A stretch of DNA of 64,000 nt from Lyngbya sp. CCAP 1446/10 (GCF_026130175.1 NZ_JAIGNI010000030.1:1-64000), one strand, 5' to 3'; shown: positions 52,953 through 62,278, numbered from the stretch's first letter. The notes: generated by a model not told the origin, from the letters alone. A program made the numbers and translations.

Positions 52953-54254
52953 TTGCCTCGAAGCTACACCCAACTGTTGAAACAGCATACTCGGCAAATA
53001 TGCTGCACCGCCTACCCATTCGGCTTCGCTGCTTAAATCTGCCAAATTTTTAAAGGCTTCAAAAATGCTGCCTGCCACCATTGTATTCTTGACGCGACCG
53101 ACAATTTTGCCTTTTTCTACTTTATAGCCTAAGTCCAAGTTGACAGAAAATTCGCCAGCTAACTGATTGGATTGGCCGGCACCTAAAACTTGCTCTATTA
53201 TCAGGCCTTCGTCCATGCTAGCAATCAAGTCTTGGGTGCTGGTATTTCCTGGGGAAATGCAGAAGTTAGTCAAATCTGGGCCTGGGCGAGACAATCCGCC
53301 ACGAAAACCGTTACCGGTTGATTGTACACCGGCGCGAGCGGCCCATCTGCGATCCCAGTAAAATCCGGTGACGGTTCCTTTGTCAATCAAGGTTTTGCGG
53401 GTGGTGGGTGTACCTTCGTCGTCAAAGGGACAGGCGGAAGGCCCTAAAGTTGGGTCTTCAAAAAAGGTGAAGCGTTCGTCAAATAAGGTTTCGCCGATTT
53501 TGTCGGCTAGGGGAGAGGCTTTTTGGACTACTGCTTGACCTGAAAGGATTGTATCAAAGAGGCTGCCTAATGTGCTGGCGGCGGCTCTGGGGGTAAATAA
53601 GACTGGGTAGGAACCGCTGGTGATGCTGGCTGGATGTTCGGCGAGGCGGTATTTTTCGAGGAGTGATTGCAGGATGCTGTTGGTGTCCAGGGGTCGATCG
53701 CGCGCGACATCATAACTGTATGCTTGCATAAAGTCTTCTCCTACTACCAAGTTGCCTGCGATCGTCCCGCTGACTATTTGGCTGCTTCTTTCGGCATACA
53801 CGTCGCGCGTCGTGGCAATTTTCACCCGGCCGCTGCGGACGTGAAAGCCTACATCTACCATAATATCGGGATTGTAGGCGTGAACTTGCTCGATGAGGTT
53901 TTTGCCGTTTTCGACTAATTCTTGGGTTGTGGGCGGAGTGTAGGTGGTTTCCGGGCCTTTTAGATGGAAGTTGGAGGCGAGTTCAAATTCTGCGGGGTCG
54001 CCGATTTCGGCTGTTTGAATCGCTGCATCTACTAAGTCGTCTATCCGGGTTAAGTCTGTGGAACTAGCAAAGCCGATTTTGCCTTTGTAAATCAGCCGGA
54101 GTGCTACGCCTTGCAGTGCTTTGGTTTGCAGGGATTTGAGGCGATTGTTCTCAAATTCGATCGGCGTGTCTTGACTGGATAGGTAGTATACTTCAGCAGC
54201 ATCAGCTCGCTGACTTGCCAATTTCAATATCTGTTCTATGGTGGAATCGCTCAC
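52947..54254 (-). CDS. PmbA/TldE-like TldD-family protein
   Basis: This 435-residue protein belongs to the TldD/PmbA family. The N-terminal domain includes ADAAEVYYLSSQDTPIEFENN, and the C-terminal half contains VLFTPRAAASTLGSLF and PTTRKTLIDKGTVTGFYWD. The HEXXXH zinc motif of TldD is not present, so it is the TldE-like, non-catalytic partner that forms a heterodimeric protease with TldD. TldD should be encoded elsewhere. By family, the pair processes unfolded peptides or modified-peptide precursors. The start is a GTG at 54,254. Its last codons overlap a heptamer repeat. Confidence 0.92.
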   Translation of the reverse strand: MSDSTIEQILKLASQRADAAEVYYLSSQDTPIEFENNRLKSLQTKALQGVALRLIYKGKIGFASSTDLTRIDDLVDAAIQTAEIGDPAEFELASNFHLKGPETTYTPPTTQELVENGKNLIEQVHAYNPDIMVDVGFHVRSGRVKIATTRDVYAERSSQIVSGTIAGNLVVGEDFMQAYSYDVARDRPLDTNSILQSLLEKYRLAEHPASITSGSYPVLFTPRAAASTLGSLFDTILSGQAVVQKASPLADKIGETLFDERFTFFEDPTLGPSACPFDDEGTPTTRKTLIDKGTVTGFYWDRRWAARAGVQSTGNGFRGGLSRPGPDLTNFCISPGNTSTQDLIASMDEGLIIEQVLGAGQSNQLAGEFSVNLDLGYKVEKGKIVGRVKNTMVAGSIFEAFKNLADLSSEAEWVGGAAYLPSMLFQQLGVASRQS

Positions 54255-54359
54255 AATAATCGCCTTTCTGGTTTGGTCTTTGTTCTATTTTAGCGATTTT
54301 GGGTGTGGGCGGAAACTGGGTTTTTTCGCAAAATTTGGAGGAATTGCATCGGAATGATT

Positions 54360-54545
54360 TAACCGCAGAGAGCGCAGAGGACACAGAGGAAGAGTATTGA
54401 GAGATGAATACAGGACGATGCTAGCTGATTTGATATCAGATCATTTCTGTTTGATTCGGACTTGTATGATGTTAAATTTTGTAGGGCGATGCCAGCAATA
54501 ATTGCCCATAATCGATAATCTCATAAACCCGCCCCCGCCTGAACA
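54360..54545. repeat. CGCAGAGAGCGCAGAGG repeat and palindromic element copy 5
   Basis: Positions 54,360-54,395 carry ACCGCAGAGAGCGCAGAG and following ACACAGAGG, a common short repeat also seen near 22,130 and 27,490. Positions 54,482-54,545 hold a degraded TAGGGCG left arm and a clear AAACCCGCCC right arm, with interior sequence shared with the copy at 23,229. The right arm encodes the last residues and stop of the TPR gene. Confidence 0.75.
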
Positions 54546-55996
54546 TCCGCAATAATTTCCTTCACTATCTCGGCATCAGGCGATCGCAAATGCTGTAAAA
54601 TCTCTAAAGATTGCTGCAAATAATTCAAAGCTTTGTCAAAATCTCCCTTCTCATCTGCTAACAACTGTCCAAGCATTGCGAAACTAGCAGCTTTCCCTTG
54701 AACATTGCCAATTTTTTCCTCAACTTCGAGAGATTGTTGATAAAATGCGATCGCCTTTTCTACATCCCCTTGATTCGCATAGATTCCTGCTAGTTGGTGC
54801 AAACTAGCTGCTTTCCCTTGAACATCACCAATTTTTTCCTTAAGTTCGAGAGATTGTTGATAAAATGCGATCGCCTTTTCTACATCCCCTTGATTCGCAT
54901 AGATTCCTGCTAGACAGTGCAAAGTAGCAGCTTTCCCTTGAACATCGCCAATTTTTTCGTAAATTTCGAGAGATTGTTGATAAAATGCGATCGCCTTTTC
55001 TACATCCCCTTGATTGGCATAGATTATTGCTAGATTGTGCAAAGTAGCAGCTTTCCCTTGAACATCGCCAATTTTTTCGTAAATTTCGAGAGATTGTTGA
55101 TAAAATGCGATCGCCTCTTTGGGATTTCCCCAATCGTCCTGAATCCATCCTAATTGATATAAAGTATTTGCCTTTAAAGATATAAAATCTTCATCATCTT
55201 TCACCAAATCTAACGCTTGTTTCAAATAGTATGTTGCTGTCGAGTATTCACTCCGGCTGCGATAAGCAATTGCCAGATCATTCAAAACTCTAATGCGAGT
55301 TTTCAAATCCTCGTGAGTTTGCTCCCGCCCATTCGAGGGAGTGTATTCAATCAATAACCTTTTCAATAAATCGATCCGTTCCTGCTTTTCTGGAACCTCA
55401 CAATTGCTAATCCCTTTGCGAGCATCCAGAGTTTGAGAAATCGCATCATCTCTAGTATTTGCAGGAGTTTTGAATACAAAAGTTCCCGAATTCCAGGCCC
55501 AGAAATCCGGCGCAAAATTAGCAACTCGCGTAATCGCATAATCTGGCAAACAAAACAGCATTAGATGCGGTACTTTAACCGGATAAGCATCTCGTACCCA
55601 ATTAAAATCAACCAACATCGGCGGATATTCTCCCGTCATCCCGATCGCATTTTCCACCCCCCGCACAATGAAAATCAACTTCTTGTCTGCTTGAACCTCA
55701 ACTGTTGGCAAAACCTTCAGAATTTCATCCATCAAAAAGCGCATATCAGAATCGGGAAAATCCCAAATCTCAAACTGCATATCTTGACAATCGGGATGGT
55801 TAATCAATGCCTGAATAATCGCATCTCTATCCTTCGCAAAATTACTTTGGATAAATCCCAAATCAAAGGCATTGTCGGGAACAATATCAACAAATGTCAG
55901 CAATTGGTCAAAAGATTCTTGATTGAATTCAACAATCCTTTGTCTATCTATTTCAGGGATTTCCTTGAATTGATCTAAGGGCTTGTTGGAAAGCAT
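54521..55996 (-). CDS. TPR protein with an N-terminal NTPase-like domain lacking Walker A
   Basis: This 491-residue protein has a conserved N-terminal domain at residues 1-190. It carries a Walker-B-like strand KLIFIVRGVENA and a later PHLMLFCLPDYAITRVANF then APDFWAWNSGTFVF, motifs shared with STAND-type cyanobacterial TPR proteins; a Walker A loop is not visible. TPRs follow from about 228 to 470; four 40-residue units are nearly identical (AIAFYQQSLE, KIGDVQGKAA, YANQGDVEK). The ATG at 55,996 lies 44 bases inside the upstream ATPase gene, so the two are coupled. The end AGAGL and stop come from an inserted repeat. A signalling or defence partnership with the ATPase is inference. Confidence 0.8.
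   Translation of the reverse strand: MLSNKPLDQFKEIPEIDRQRIVEFNQESFDQLLTFVDIVPDNAFDLGFIQSNFAKDRDAIIQALINHPDCQDMQFEIWDFPDSDMRFLMDEILKVLPTVEVQADKKLIFIVRGVENAIGMTGEYPPMLVDFNWVRDAYPVKVPHLMLFCLPDYAITRVANFAPDFWAWNSGTFVFKTPANTRDDAISQTLDARKGISNCEVPEKQERIDLLKRLLIEYTPSNGREQTHEDLKTRIRVLNDLAIAYRSRSEYSTATYYLKQALDLVKDDEDFISLKANTLYQLGWIQDDWGNPKEAIAFYQQSLEIYEKIGDVQGKAATLHNLAIIYANQGDVEKAIAFYQQSLEIYEKIGDVQGKAATLHCLAGIYANQGDVEKAIAFYQQSLELKEKIGDVQGKAASLHQLAGIYANQGDVEKAIAFYQQSLEVEEKIGNVQGKAASFAMLGQLLADEKGDFDKALNYLQQSLEILQHLRSPDAEIVKEIIADVQAGAGL
54735..55115 (-). repeat. 120-bp near-identical TPR-encoding repeats
   Basis: Three full and one partial 120-base units encode 40-residue TPRs. Each contains the HIP1-like GCGATCGCC. 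Their DNA identity is much higher than needed for the TPR fold, so recent duplication or gene conversion is likely and unit number could vary. Confidence 0.9.
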
Positions 55997-57308
55997 AACT
56001 TTGTTTTACGAGTGGGTTGACATAATTCCACCGACTACTCCCGTTGTATTCCAAGACAGAAAGATTGAATAATAAATTTTGTCCGATTTCTTCTTTATCG
56101 ATATCTTTGTCGATGCAAACTCGCGCTAATATAGTATAATATTCTGGCGTAGGAGTAGACCTTTCAAAATCAAATTGCTGTTGATTTAAAGCGTAAGTGA
56201 CATCTTCAGCCAAAACTTTACTGTGTTTGCGAGTAATGGCTGTGCGACAAGTCGATCGAGTTATCTGCATCAATTGTCGGACGTGACCGCCACTAGCTTT
56301 TGCCAAATCTAGCAGCCGTTGTCGATCGTCAAATACCGCACTAATATCAACCCGCTGTTCAATTAAACGGGCAACTCCCTCTAATCTTTGCTGATTGTAA
56401 TTTAAATCGCACTCACTACGATTAAATTCATAAATATTCACCATTGGCACGATATTGGGATTGCTAAACAAGTTGCTAACATTTTTATATGAATAAATTA
56501 CCGAAATCGGCACTGTATAGATGATTGTACAGTCTAGTTCTTGGAGTTGAGGAGCGTAATCAAAAAACAAATGATTACCAACATTTGGAGGAATCCGGTC
56601 TAAGTTATCAACAATCAGCAAAAATCCTTTTTGGTAACGGTTGGGATATTTGTGTCTCAGCTTCTTAAAAGCATCTTTCAATAACAGATTAATATCTGCT
56701 TGCAAGCGGGATAGATTACGCTGAAGAGTTTCGCGAATCACTTGTTTTTGTTGACTAGAACCTTTGATTTGACCGATTAATTTTGCAGTCAACTTAGAAA
56801 TAAACGGAATTTCTGCACCTGCACTTGCTTCGGTTTCGATGCTAGCGGAAAGTTGAACACTTTCTTCTGTTTCTTTAGTGACTTCTTTAAACCACAATTC
56901 AAAACTATGTAATAGTTTTTGATCAAACTTCAATCCTAATTCAGTTAAATCATCAGCTACTTTGTTGATAACTAACAAATATAAATCGGTATATTCAGCA
57001 TCAAGAACATCTAGTTCCTGATCGAATTCTATATAAATCACCCGATATTCATTTTCCCATCGCGACTGAATCCGTTTTAATTCTGTACTTTTGCCACATC
57101 CCCGATGTCCCGTAAACAAAATTGTGTTAAATTCTCCCGGTTCTTGAAGATCCAAATCCGTGCTAACATCGTCGATCGCTACTGTGTTGCGTACTGCGGA
57201 CAAATCCACATAATATCGTGCAATATCATCGCCCGTTAGAGGCTTGACATCGCAAGCGCGGTAAGCTTCTTTGAGTGTTTTGGCGCGGTTGGTGGGGAGT
57301 GAAGTCAT
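55953..57308 (-). CDS. P-loop AAA/STAND-like ATPase
   Basis: This 451-residue protein has a clear Walker A, GHRGCGKST, at about residues 67-75, and a Walker B, FLLIVDNLDRIPP, near residue 235. A helical insertion at 130-200 separates them. The C-terminal part has a winged-helix look and a sensor-like LAKASGGHVRQLM segment, as in STAND and ORC/Cdc6-type ATPases. No membrane segment is seen. It overlaps the downstream TPR gene by 44 bases and follows a TPR-membrane protein gene by 57 bases, on the same strand as ssb. Such ATPase-TPR pairs may sense and signal; the function here is not known. Confidence 0.82.
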   Translation of the reverse strand: MTSLPTNRAKTLKEAYRACDVKPLTGDDIARYYVDLSAVRNTVAIDDVSTDLDLQEPGEFNTILFTGHRGCGKSTELKRIQSRWENEYRVIYIEFDQELDVLDAEYTDLYLLVINKVADDLTELGLKFDQKLLHSFELWFKEVTKETEESVQLSASIETEASAGAEIPFISKLTAKLIGQIKGSSQQKQVIRETLQRNLSRLQADINLLLKDAFKKLRHKYPNRYQKGFLLIVDNLDRIPPNVGNHLFFDYAPQLQELDCTIIYTVPISVIYSYKNVSNLFSNPNIVPMVNIYEFNRSECDLNYNQQRLEGVARLIEQRVDISAVFDDRQRLLDLAKASGGHVRQLMQITRSTCRTAITRKHSKVLAEDVTYALNQQQFDFERSTPTPEYYTILARVCIDKDIDKEEIGQNLLFNLSVLEYNGSSRWNYVNPLVKQSYAFQQALRSIQGNP

Positions 57309-57365
57309 CGGATTGTAGATTGTAGATGTTGGATTTTAAATTTTGGATTGAACCAACAGTTGGTC

Positions 57366-57887
57366 TTAATAACTAATAAACAAGCCACCTAAAATCAAAA
57401 ATATGGCAATTAACGCCACCCAGATAAACCTATTATCTTTGGTATTCACCTGACTCAAATCTACAGGTTCTTGTACGGCGGGCTTTGGTTTGGCGTACTT
57501 GATATCAGCGTTGGGATTTGCTTGAAAACTGATTGATTGATTTTCATCTAAAGCTGCTAAATCGGGGATTTTTACCGTCCATTCATCAGGGATACTGAGT
57601 TTGGGGGCTTCGAGAATGAACAGCAAGCGCTTGGCTTGCTGGCGGGTTTCTTGGCGCGGATGGCGGGTGAGTTTGCGGCAAAGCTCGATCGCCCTTTCGG
57701 TATCGCCAGAGGCTTCGTAGGCTGTCACCAGCCACATCTGCACGTCGCCGCCTAATCTGGAAGTGCGATCGACCAAACCCGTCGCTGTTTCCAAACTCTG
57801 GATAGCTTGAGCATACAGACCGCTCTCAAAAGCTACTCGGCCCGCTTGATACTCAGTTTGAACAATTTCTAACTTTTCTGAACTCAC
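57366..57887 (-). CDS. TPR-like protein with C-terminal membrane anchor
   Basis: This 173-residue protein has a TPR-like helical region at about residues 5-110 (YQAGRVAFESGLYAQAIQSL and SGDTERAIELCRKLTRHPR), a proline-containing linker, and one membrane helix at the extreme C-terminus (FIWVALIAIFLILGGLFISY). This tail-anchored layout places the TPR domain in the cytosol. The start is a GTG at 57,887. It lies 48 bases after ssb and 57 bases before the ATPase gene. The family seems conserved in cyanobacteria but I cannot name it. Confidence 0.75.
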   Translation of the reverse strand: MSSEKLEIVQTEYQAGRVAFESGLYAQAIQSLETATGLVDRTSRLGGDVQMWLVTAYEASGDTERAIELCRKLTRHPRQETRQQAKRLLFILEAPKLSIPDEWTVKIPDLAALDENQSISFQANPNADIKYAKPKPAVQEPVDLSQVNTKDNRFIWVALIAIFLILGGLFISY

Positions 57888-57934
57888 CAGCCCCCACCCA
57901 ATTCACAAATATTAGTTCCCAAATTCCCCAAAAG

Positions 57935-58294
57935 CTAGAATTCGCTGTTGTTTTGCGACATACCTGACTCATTGTCCCGTTTGGAACCCAGCAAGTCTAA
58001 CTGGTCTACTCTAATTACTGGCTTCGAGCGATTTGAACCCGTATTGCGGTCTTGCCAGCGATCGAACTTCAAAGAGCCTGTTACTCCAATTAGAGCGCCT
58101 TTGCGAACGTAGTCAGCAGCGACTTGCGCTGTTTTCCCCCAGATTTCCAGATTAAACCAGTCTGGCTGATCGTTGTTCTTGCTTCTGCGGTTGACTGCCA
58201 GCGTCAAATTACACTTAACTGTACCCGACTCAAAATACTTCACGTCCGGGTCGCCACCGACGCGGCCGACCAAAGTCACAACATTAAGACTCAT
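57935..58294 (-). CDS. ssb: Single-stranded DNA-binding protein
   Basis: This 119-residue protein is a compact OB-fold SSB. Signatures are NVVTLVGRVGGDPDVKYF at the start, WFNLEIWGKTAQVAADYVRKG and VTGSLKFDRWQD. It lacks the acidic DDDIPF-type tail of E. coli SSB, ending MSQNNSEF; this short form is common in cyanobacteria, which often carry several SSB-like genes. It binds single-stranded DNA during replication and repair. It is divergent from mreB across 295 bases and is first in a minus-strand run with the TPR and ATPase genes. Confidence 0.93.
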   Translation of the reverse strand: MSLNVVTLVGRVGGDPDVKYFESGTVKCNLTLAVNRRSKNNDQPDWFNLEIWGKTAQVAADYVRKGALIGVTGSLKFDRWQDRNTGSNRSKPVIRVDQLDLLGSKRDNESGMSQNNSEF

Positions 58295-58589
58295 AAATTT
58301 TTTCGGGAATGTGCTCGATTGGTGATGTAGTTAAACTCTCCCTGAAGGGCGATCGCCTCCAAACTTAACTTGGAACAGCGCGAATCAGGGCTTCATCCTG
58401 ATTTTACACCCACTTACCAGAACATACTTATTGTGGATGATTGGCGAGGCAAGCGTTCAACTTATGCTCGACAATGTTACGTTTCGACTAGACTCAGGAT
58501 GAAAAACGTAATAGAATCCACCTCGGTTACACTTTTGTAACAACATTATTGCACACATTAGTATTTTAGTTTTGGGGGGGTACAAATCA

Positions 58590-59633
58590 GTGGGTCTTCT
58601 CAATCGATTTTCCTTATCTAGAGATATGGGTATCGACCTCGGTACTGCTAACACGCTCGTTTATGTATCTGGCAAAGGTATTGTTCTGCAAGAGCCGTCC
58701 GTAGTGGCGATCGACCAAGACTTAAAAATACCGCTGGCTGTTGGAGAAGAGGCTAAAAAAATGCTTGGGCGCACGCCTGGGAATGTCATAGCATTGCGCC
58801 CGCTTCGCGACGGGGTAATCGCCGACTTCGATACAGCCGAACTCATGCTCAAGACTTTTATCCGCAGAGTTCACGAAGGCCGAAGCTTAGTTTCGCCGCG
58901 GATCATTATTGGCATCCCCAGTGGTGTCACTGGTGTCGAGAGGCGCGCTGTGATTGAGGCGGCTACTCAGGCCGGTGCTAGAGAAGTACGGTTAATTGAT
59001 GAACCTATCGCTGCGGCGATCGGGGCTGGACTGCCTGTGGCTGAGGCAACTGGCAATATGATTATAGATATCGGTGGGGGTACGACGGAAGTTGCGGTTT
59101 TGAGTTTGCAAGGTACGGTGATCAGTGAGTCTGTCCGGGTAGCCGGTGATGAACTCAATGAGGCGATCGTCCAATACATGAAAAAAGTTCACAATTTGGT
59201 GATCGGCGAACGCACTGCTGAAGAAATTAAGATTCAGGTGGGTTCCGCATATCCAACGACCGAGGATGACGATGTGATCATGGAAGTGCGCGGCTTGCAC
59301 TTGCTCTCCGGTCTACCGCGAACTGTTACAATCAAAGGCCCAGAAATTCGCGAAAGTATGTCGGAACCGCTGTCAGTAATTGTGGAAGCTGTCAAACGTA
59401 CTTTGGAACGCACACCCCCGGAATTAGCGGCAGATATTATTGACAGGGGAATTATGCTGGCCGGTGGCGGAGCACTGATGAAAGGTTTAGATACTCTAAT
59501 CAGTCACGAGACAGGAATTGTCACTCATGTGGCAGCCGATCCTCTTTGCTGCGTGGTTTTGGGAACTGGTAGGGTATTGGAAAACAAACAGTTGGAACGG
59601 GTATTCAGCGGGCAGTCGTCGCGCAGTCTGTAA
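58590..59633 (+). CDS. mreB: Rod shape-determining actin-like protein MreB
   Basis: This 347-residue actin-family ATPase forms membrane filaments that guide peptidoglycan synthesis. MGIDLGTANTLVYVSGKGI is the phosphate-1 loop, DIGGGTTEVAVLSL is phosphate 2 and MLAGGGALMKGLD is the adenosine motif. I chose the GTG at 58,590 (giving MGLLNRFSLS), preceded by a GGGGGGG Shine-Dalgarno-like run at 58,574-58,580; the frame extends to a TTG at 58,572 that would overlap that run. mreC and mreD follow in order, as is usual. Confidence 0.97.
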   Translation: MGLLNRFSLSRDMGIDLGTANTLVYVSGKGIVLQEPSVVAIDQDLKIPLAVGEEAKKMLGRTPGNVIALRPLRDGVIADFDTAELMLKTFIRRVHEGRSLVSPRIIIGIPSGVTGVERRAVIEAATQAGAREVRLIDEPIAAAIGAGLPVAEATGNMIIDIGGGTTEVAVLSLQGTVISESVRVAGDELNEAIVQYMKKVHNLVIGERTAEEIKIQVGSAYPTTEDDDVIMEVRGLHLLSGLPRTVTIKGPEIRESMSEPLSVIVEAVKRTLERTPPELAADIIDRGIMLAGGGALMKGLDTLISHETGIVTHVAADPLCCVVLGTGRVLENKQLERVFSGQSSRSL

Positions 59634-59720
59634 TTAACAAACTTGGGATTTTGGATTTAGAAATAGGTCTGCCATCTAAACTCTAAAATCCTGACATAAC
59701 AATTTTACTTGATTGAAATT

Positions 59721-60524
59721 ATGCTAAAGCACACAATCCGCAGGTGGTGGGATCTGCGTCTACAAATTGCTCTTTTAGGTTTAGCGGTAACTGCGGCTTG
59801 GGGGGTTCGACAAACACAAGGTGCTGTACTTTTTGAAGTTTACAATTGGGTGTCTCGTCCGTTTCAAGCCAACGGCTCTGGACAAGAGCAACTCATCTCG
59901 GCTCGCACTCAAGAATTGCAAGCGCAACTATTAGAATCAGAGACTCAAAATCAGAAGTTAAAAGAACTTTTAGGTTACGTTTCTGCTAAGAAACCTAAAG
60001 GAATTGTCGCTCCGATTGTGGGGCGCAGCGCTGACCATTGGTGGCAGCAAGTAACCTTGGGGCGCGGCAGTAATGATGGCATTAAAACAGATTTTACTGT
60101 GATGGGCCCTGGCGGTTTGATAGGTCGGGTTGTCAGTGTTACTCCTAATACTAGCTTAGTGCTGTTAGCTAGCGACCCTACAAGTCAATTGGGTGTGGGA
60201 ATTACCCGCAGTCGTAATATGGGTTTTATGCGCGGTAAAGGCCCAAATCAGGCTGTGATGGAGTTTTTTGATAATGTTCCCAATGTTAAGCCTGGAGATT
60301 TGGTTTCAACTTCTTCTTTCAGTCAGTTGTTCCCTGCTGGTTTGCCGGTGGGAAAAGTGGTTTCGGTTGATCTGAATAAAACTCCGGCTCCCGAAGCTGT
60401 TATTGAGTTTTCTGCACAGATGAATTCTCTGGAGTGGGCGGTGGTTTACCCACACTCTAAGGAATCTGAACAAAAGGCTTCGCAGGGTCAATCTTCTGCA
60501 CCGTCTGGGGGAGCAAAGCCGTAA
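59721..60524 (+). CDS. mreC: Rod shape-determining protein MreC
   Basis: This 267-residue protein has one N-terminal membrane helix (LQIALLGLAVTAAWGV), a coiled coil near residues 65-90, and the paired beta-barrel domains of MreC (APIVGRSADHWWQQVTLGRG and VGVGITRSRNMGFMRGKG). It bridges MreB filaments to periplasmic cell-wall enzymes. I chose the ATG at 59,721; a TTG four codons earlier is in frame. The stop overlaps the mreD ATG by one base. Confidence 0.95.
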   Translation: MLKHTIRRWWDLRLQIALLGLAVTAAWGVRQTQGAVLFEVYNWVSRPFQANGSGQEQLISARTQELQAQLLESETQNQKLKELLGYVSAKKPKGIVAPIVGRSADHWWQQVTLGRGSNDGIKTDFTVMGPGGLIGRVVSVTPNTSLVLLASDPTSQLGVGITRSRNMGFMRGKGPNQAVMEFFDNVPNVKPGDLVSTSSFSQLFPAGLPVGKVVSVDLNKTPAPEAVIEFSAQMNSLEWAVVYPHSKESEQKASQGQSSAPSGGAKP

Positions 60525-61090
60525 TGAAGCCTTTATCTCGGATGTTTTGGCGATCTCGCAAATTTTTGAATTTCGGCGTTACATTTGCTTCTGTGATGCT
60601 GTGTATACTGATATTGCCGACTCGGTTTCCGGGAATGGAATTGCTGGGAATTGGCCCGAACTGGCTGTTAATTTGGTTGGTAGCTTGGAGTATTAAGCGG
60701 AGACGTACAGTTTGGGGAGCTGCTAGTATGGGCATCGCTTTGGGGTTTCTTCAAGATGCGATGACGGCTCCTAATCCCACCCACGCTGTAAGTCTAGTTG
60801 TTGTAGGTGTCTTAACGGTTGTTTTGCAGAAAAGTTGGTCGATTCCGGCTGATATTGTTGAGAGAGATCCGGTTCCAATCGCGTTAATTGTGTTTGGGAT
60901 GGCGGTGGTGGCGGAAACGGTGATGGGGCTACAATTTTTCGCTATGGGCGATCGGGCTTTACTGGAAATTTGGAGCTATCATCAGCGTGTGGCTTTGTGT
61001 TCTGCTATTCTCAGTAGTCTTTGGGCTCCGGTGATTTATTTTCCCCTGAATCGCTTGTGGGAAATGACCAGAAGTTTAGAAAAATTTTAG
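60524..61090 (+). CDS. mreD: Rod shape-determining protein MreD
   Basis: This 188-residue polytopic protein has five to six hydrophobic segments and no large soluble domain. The GFLQDAMTAPNPTHAVSL segment is typical of MreD. Its ATG overlaps the last base of the mreC stop (TAATG), so translation is coupled. It completes the mreBCD operon, which is followed by heptamer repeats and no obvious terminator. Confidence 0.92.
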   Translation: MKPLSRMFWRSRKFLNFGVTFASVMLCILILPTRFPGMELLGIGPNWLLIWLVAWSIKRRRTVWGAASMGIALGFLQDAMTAPNPTHAVSLVVVGVLTVVLQKSWSIPADIVERDPVPIALIVFGMAVVAETVMGLQFFAMGDRALLEIWSYHQRVALCSAILSSLWAPVIYFPLNRLWEMTRSLEKF

Positions 61091-61096
61091 TCATTA

Positions 61097-61214
61097 GTTA
61101 ACTGTTGACTGTTAACAGTTAACTGTTGACTGTTAACAGTTAACTGTTGACTGTATAGAGGTTATCAAAAAAGTGAGGTATACGGGCGATGCCCCATGCC
61201 CCATGCCCCATGCC
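61097..61214. repeat. GTTAACAGTTAACTG and CCCCATG short tandem repeats
   Basis: Positions 61,097-61,153 hold alternating ACTGTTGACTGTTAACAG units, themselves palindromic around GTTAAC. Positions 61,191-61,214 hold three and a half CCCCATG heptamers. They fill the gap between the convergent mreD and HAD phosphatase genes. Confidence 0.85.
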
Positions 61215-61240
61215 CACTGTTAGTGAGAAAGGCTATATAG

Positions 61241-62032
61241 TCATTCTACTATTACTTGTTGCCCCAAACCTAATAAGTGATGAACGGCAATAATTAAGTC
61301 GCTGAGAATGAAATTAGGCTGGTGCTTTTGCAGTTGATAGTGGCTGCGAATGCCGCACGTAACGGCAATTGTTGGTATTCCCAATGCTTGTCCTGCGAGG
61401 ATATCTGCTTCGGTATCTCCGATCATCCAAGCCGAACCCAGCGATGACTCAAATTCTTCTGCAACTTCAGCCAACAATTCGGTTTTTAAGGCTGTATAGT
61501 TGTGATAGGCCGCATCGGGTATCTGAGTTCCGCGAATGGACGTAAACAGTCTGGCTAAACCGTAATTTTGCAACAGTTGAACGGCTTGATTTCTCGGCCG
61601 CAGGGTGACCAAAATCAGCCGCACGCCGCGGGAGTGCAGAAGTGCGATCGCCCATTGCACTCCTGGCTGGATGCGATCTAAGTGCAACAAGTCTGGCTGA
61701 TTGACAATCCGACTCACGCATCCGAGAAAAACGTGAATTTCTTCTCCCGATAAGCCCGAACTTTTGGCTATTTCAGTATCGGGGACTCGGTTTTGTTTCA
61801 TTTCCCAAAACTGCTGTTTGCTGAGGATTTGGAGGTTGAGGTTGATTCTCCTGGCATCATAAGCTGCTTGAGTGTCCGCTAATCCCTGTTGATAGGTGGC
61901 GTAGTAGCGATCGGACACATCGACGATCGGCCCGTCTAAATCGCAAAATACTGTCATCCGGGGGGACGAGTCAGCCTCTGATGGTAGCTTGTACTGAGGG
62001 TTTTCGGAATTGGGGGCGACAGCAGTTAACAT
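61241..62032 (-). CDS. HAD-family phosphatase
   Basis: This 263-residue protein has all the HAD motifs: nucleophile and acid Asp in FCDLDGPIVDVS near residues 30-41, a Thr in RLILVTLRPRN, and the metal-binding GDTEADILAGQALG near residue 210. A helical cap sits between motifs I and II. It resembles phosphoglycolate-phosphatase-like enzymes. The first 27 residues before MTVFCDLDG are a variable extension, so a start at that internal ATG is possible. The substrate is unknown. Confidence 0.88.
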   Translation of the reverse strand: MLTAVAPNSENPQYKLPSEADSSPRMTVFCDLDGPIVDVSDRYYATYQQGLADTQAAYDARRINLNLQILSKQQFWEMKQNRVPDTEIAKSSGLSGEEIHVFLGCVSRIVNQPDLLHLDRIQPGVQWAIALLHSRGVRLILVTLRPRNQAVQLLQNYGLARLFTSIRGTQIPDAAYHNYTALKTELLAEVAEEFESSLGSAWMIGDTEADILAGQALGIPTIAVTCGIRSHYQLQKHQPNFILSDLIIAVHHLLGLGQQVIVE

Positions 62033-62278
62033 ATAAGGTTAAGTAAATCAAGGATAACGATACATTTCTTGACTTTACCAAGAATTTTATAAGTTATAAG
62101 ACAAAATTTCAAGTTATATCATTAAAAAAACCTATGATAATTATGAGGAGAGCTCTCAGAAAGGGCGATCAGGCCAATCGTCGATAAATTCAAGGGAAAA
62201 AGTGATTTTTGTAGCTGTTGATATTTGCTTTAGCCATTAAAGTTTAGAATTAAGTTTTTAGTCTTTTGTAAATTACCC

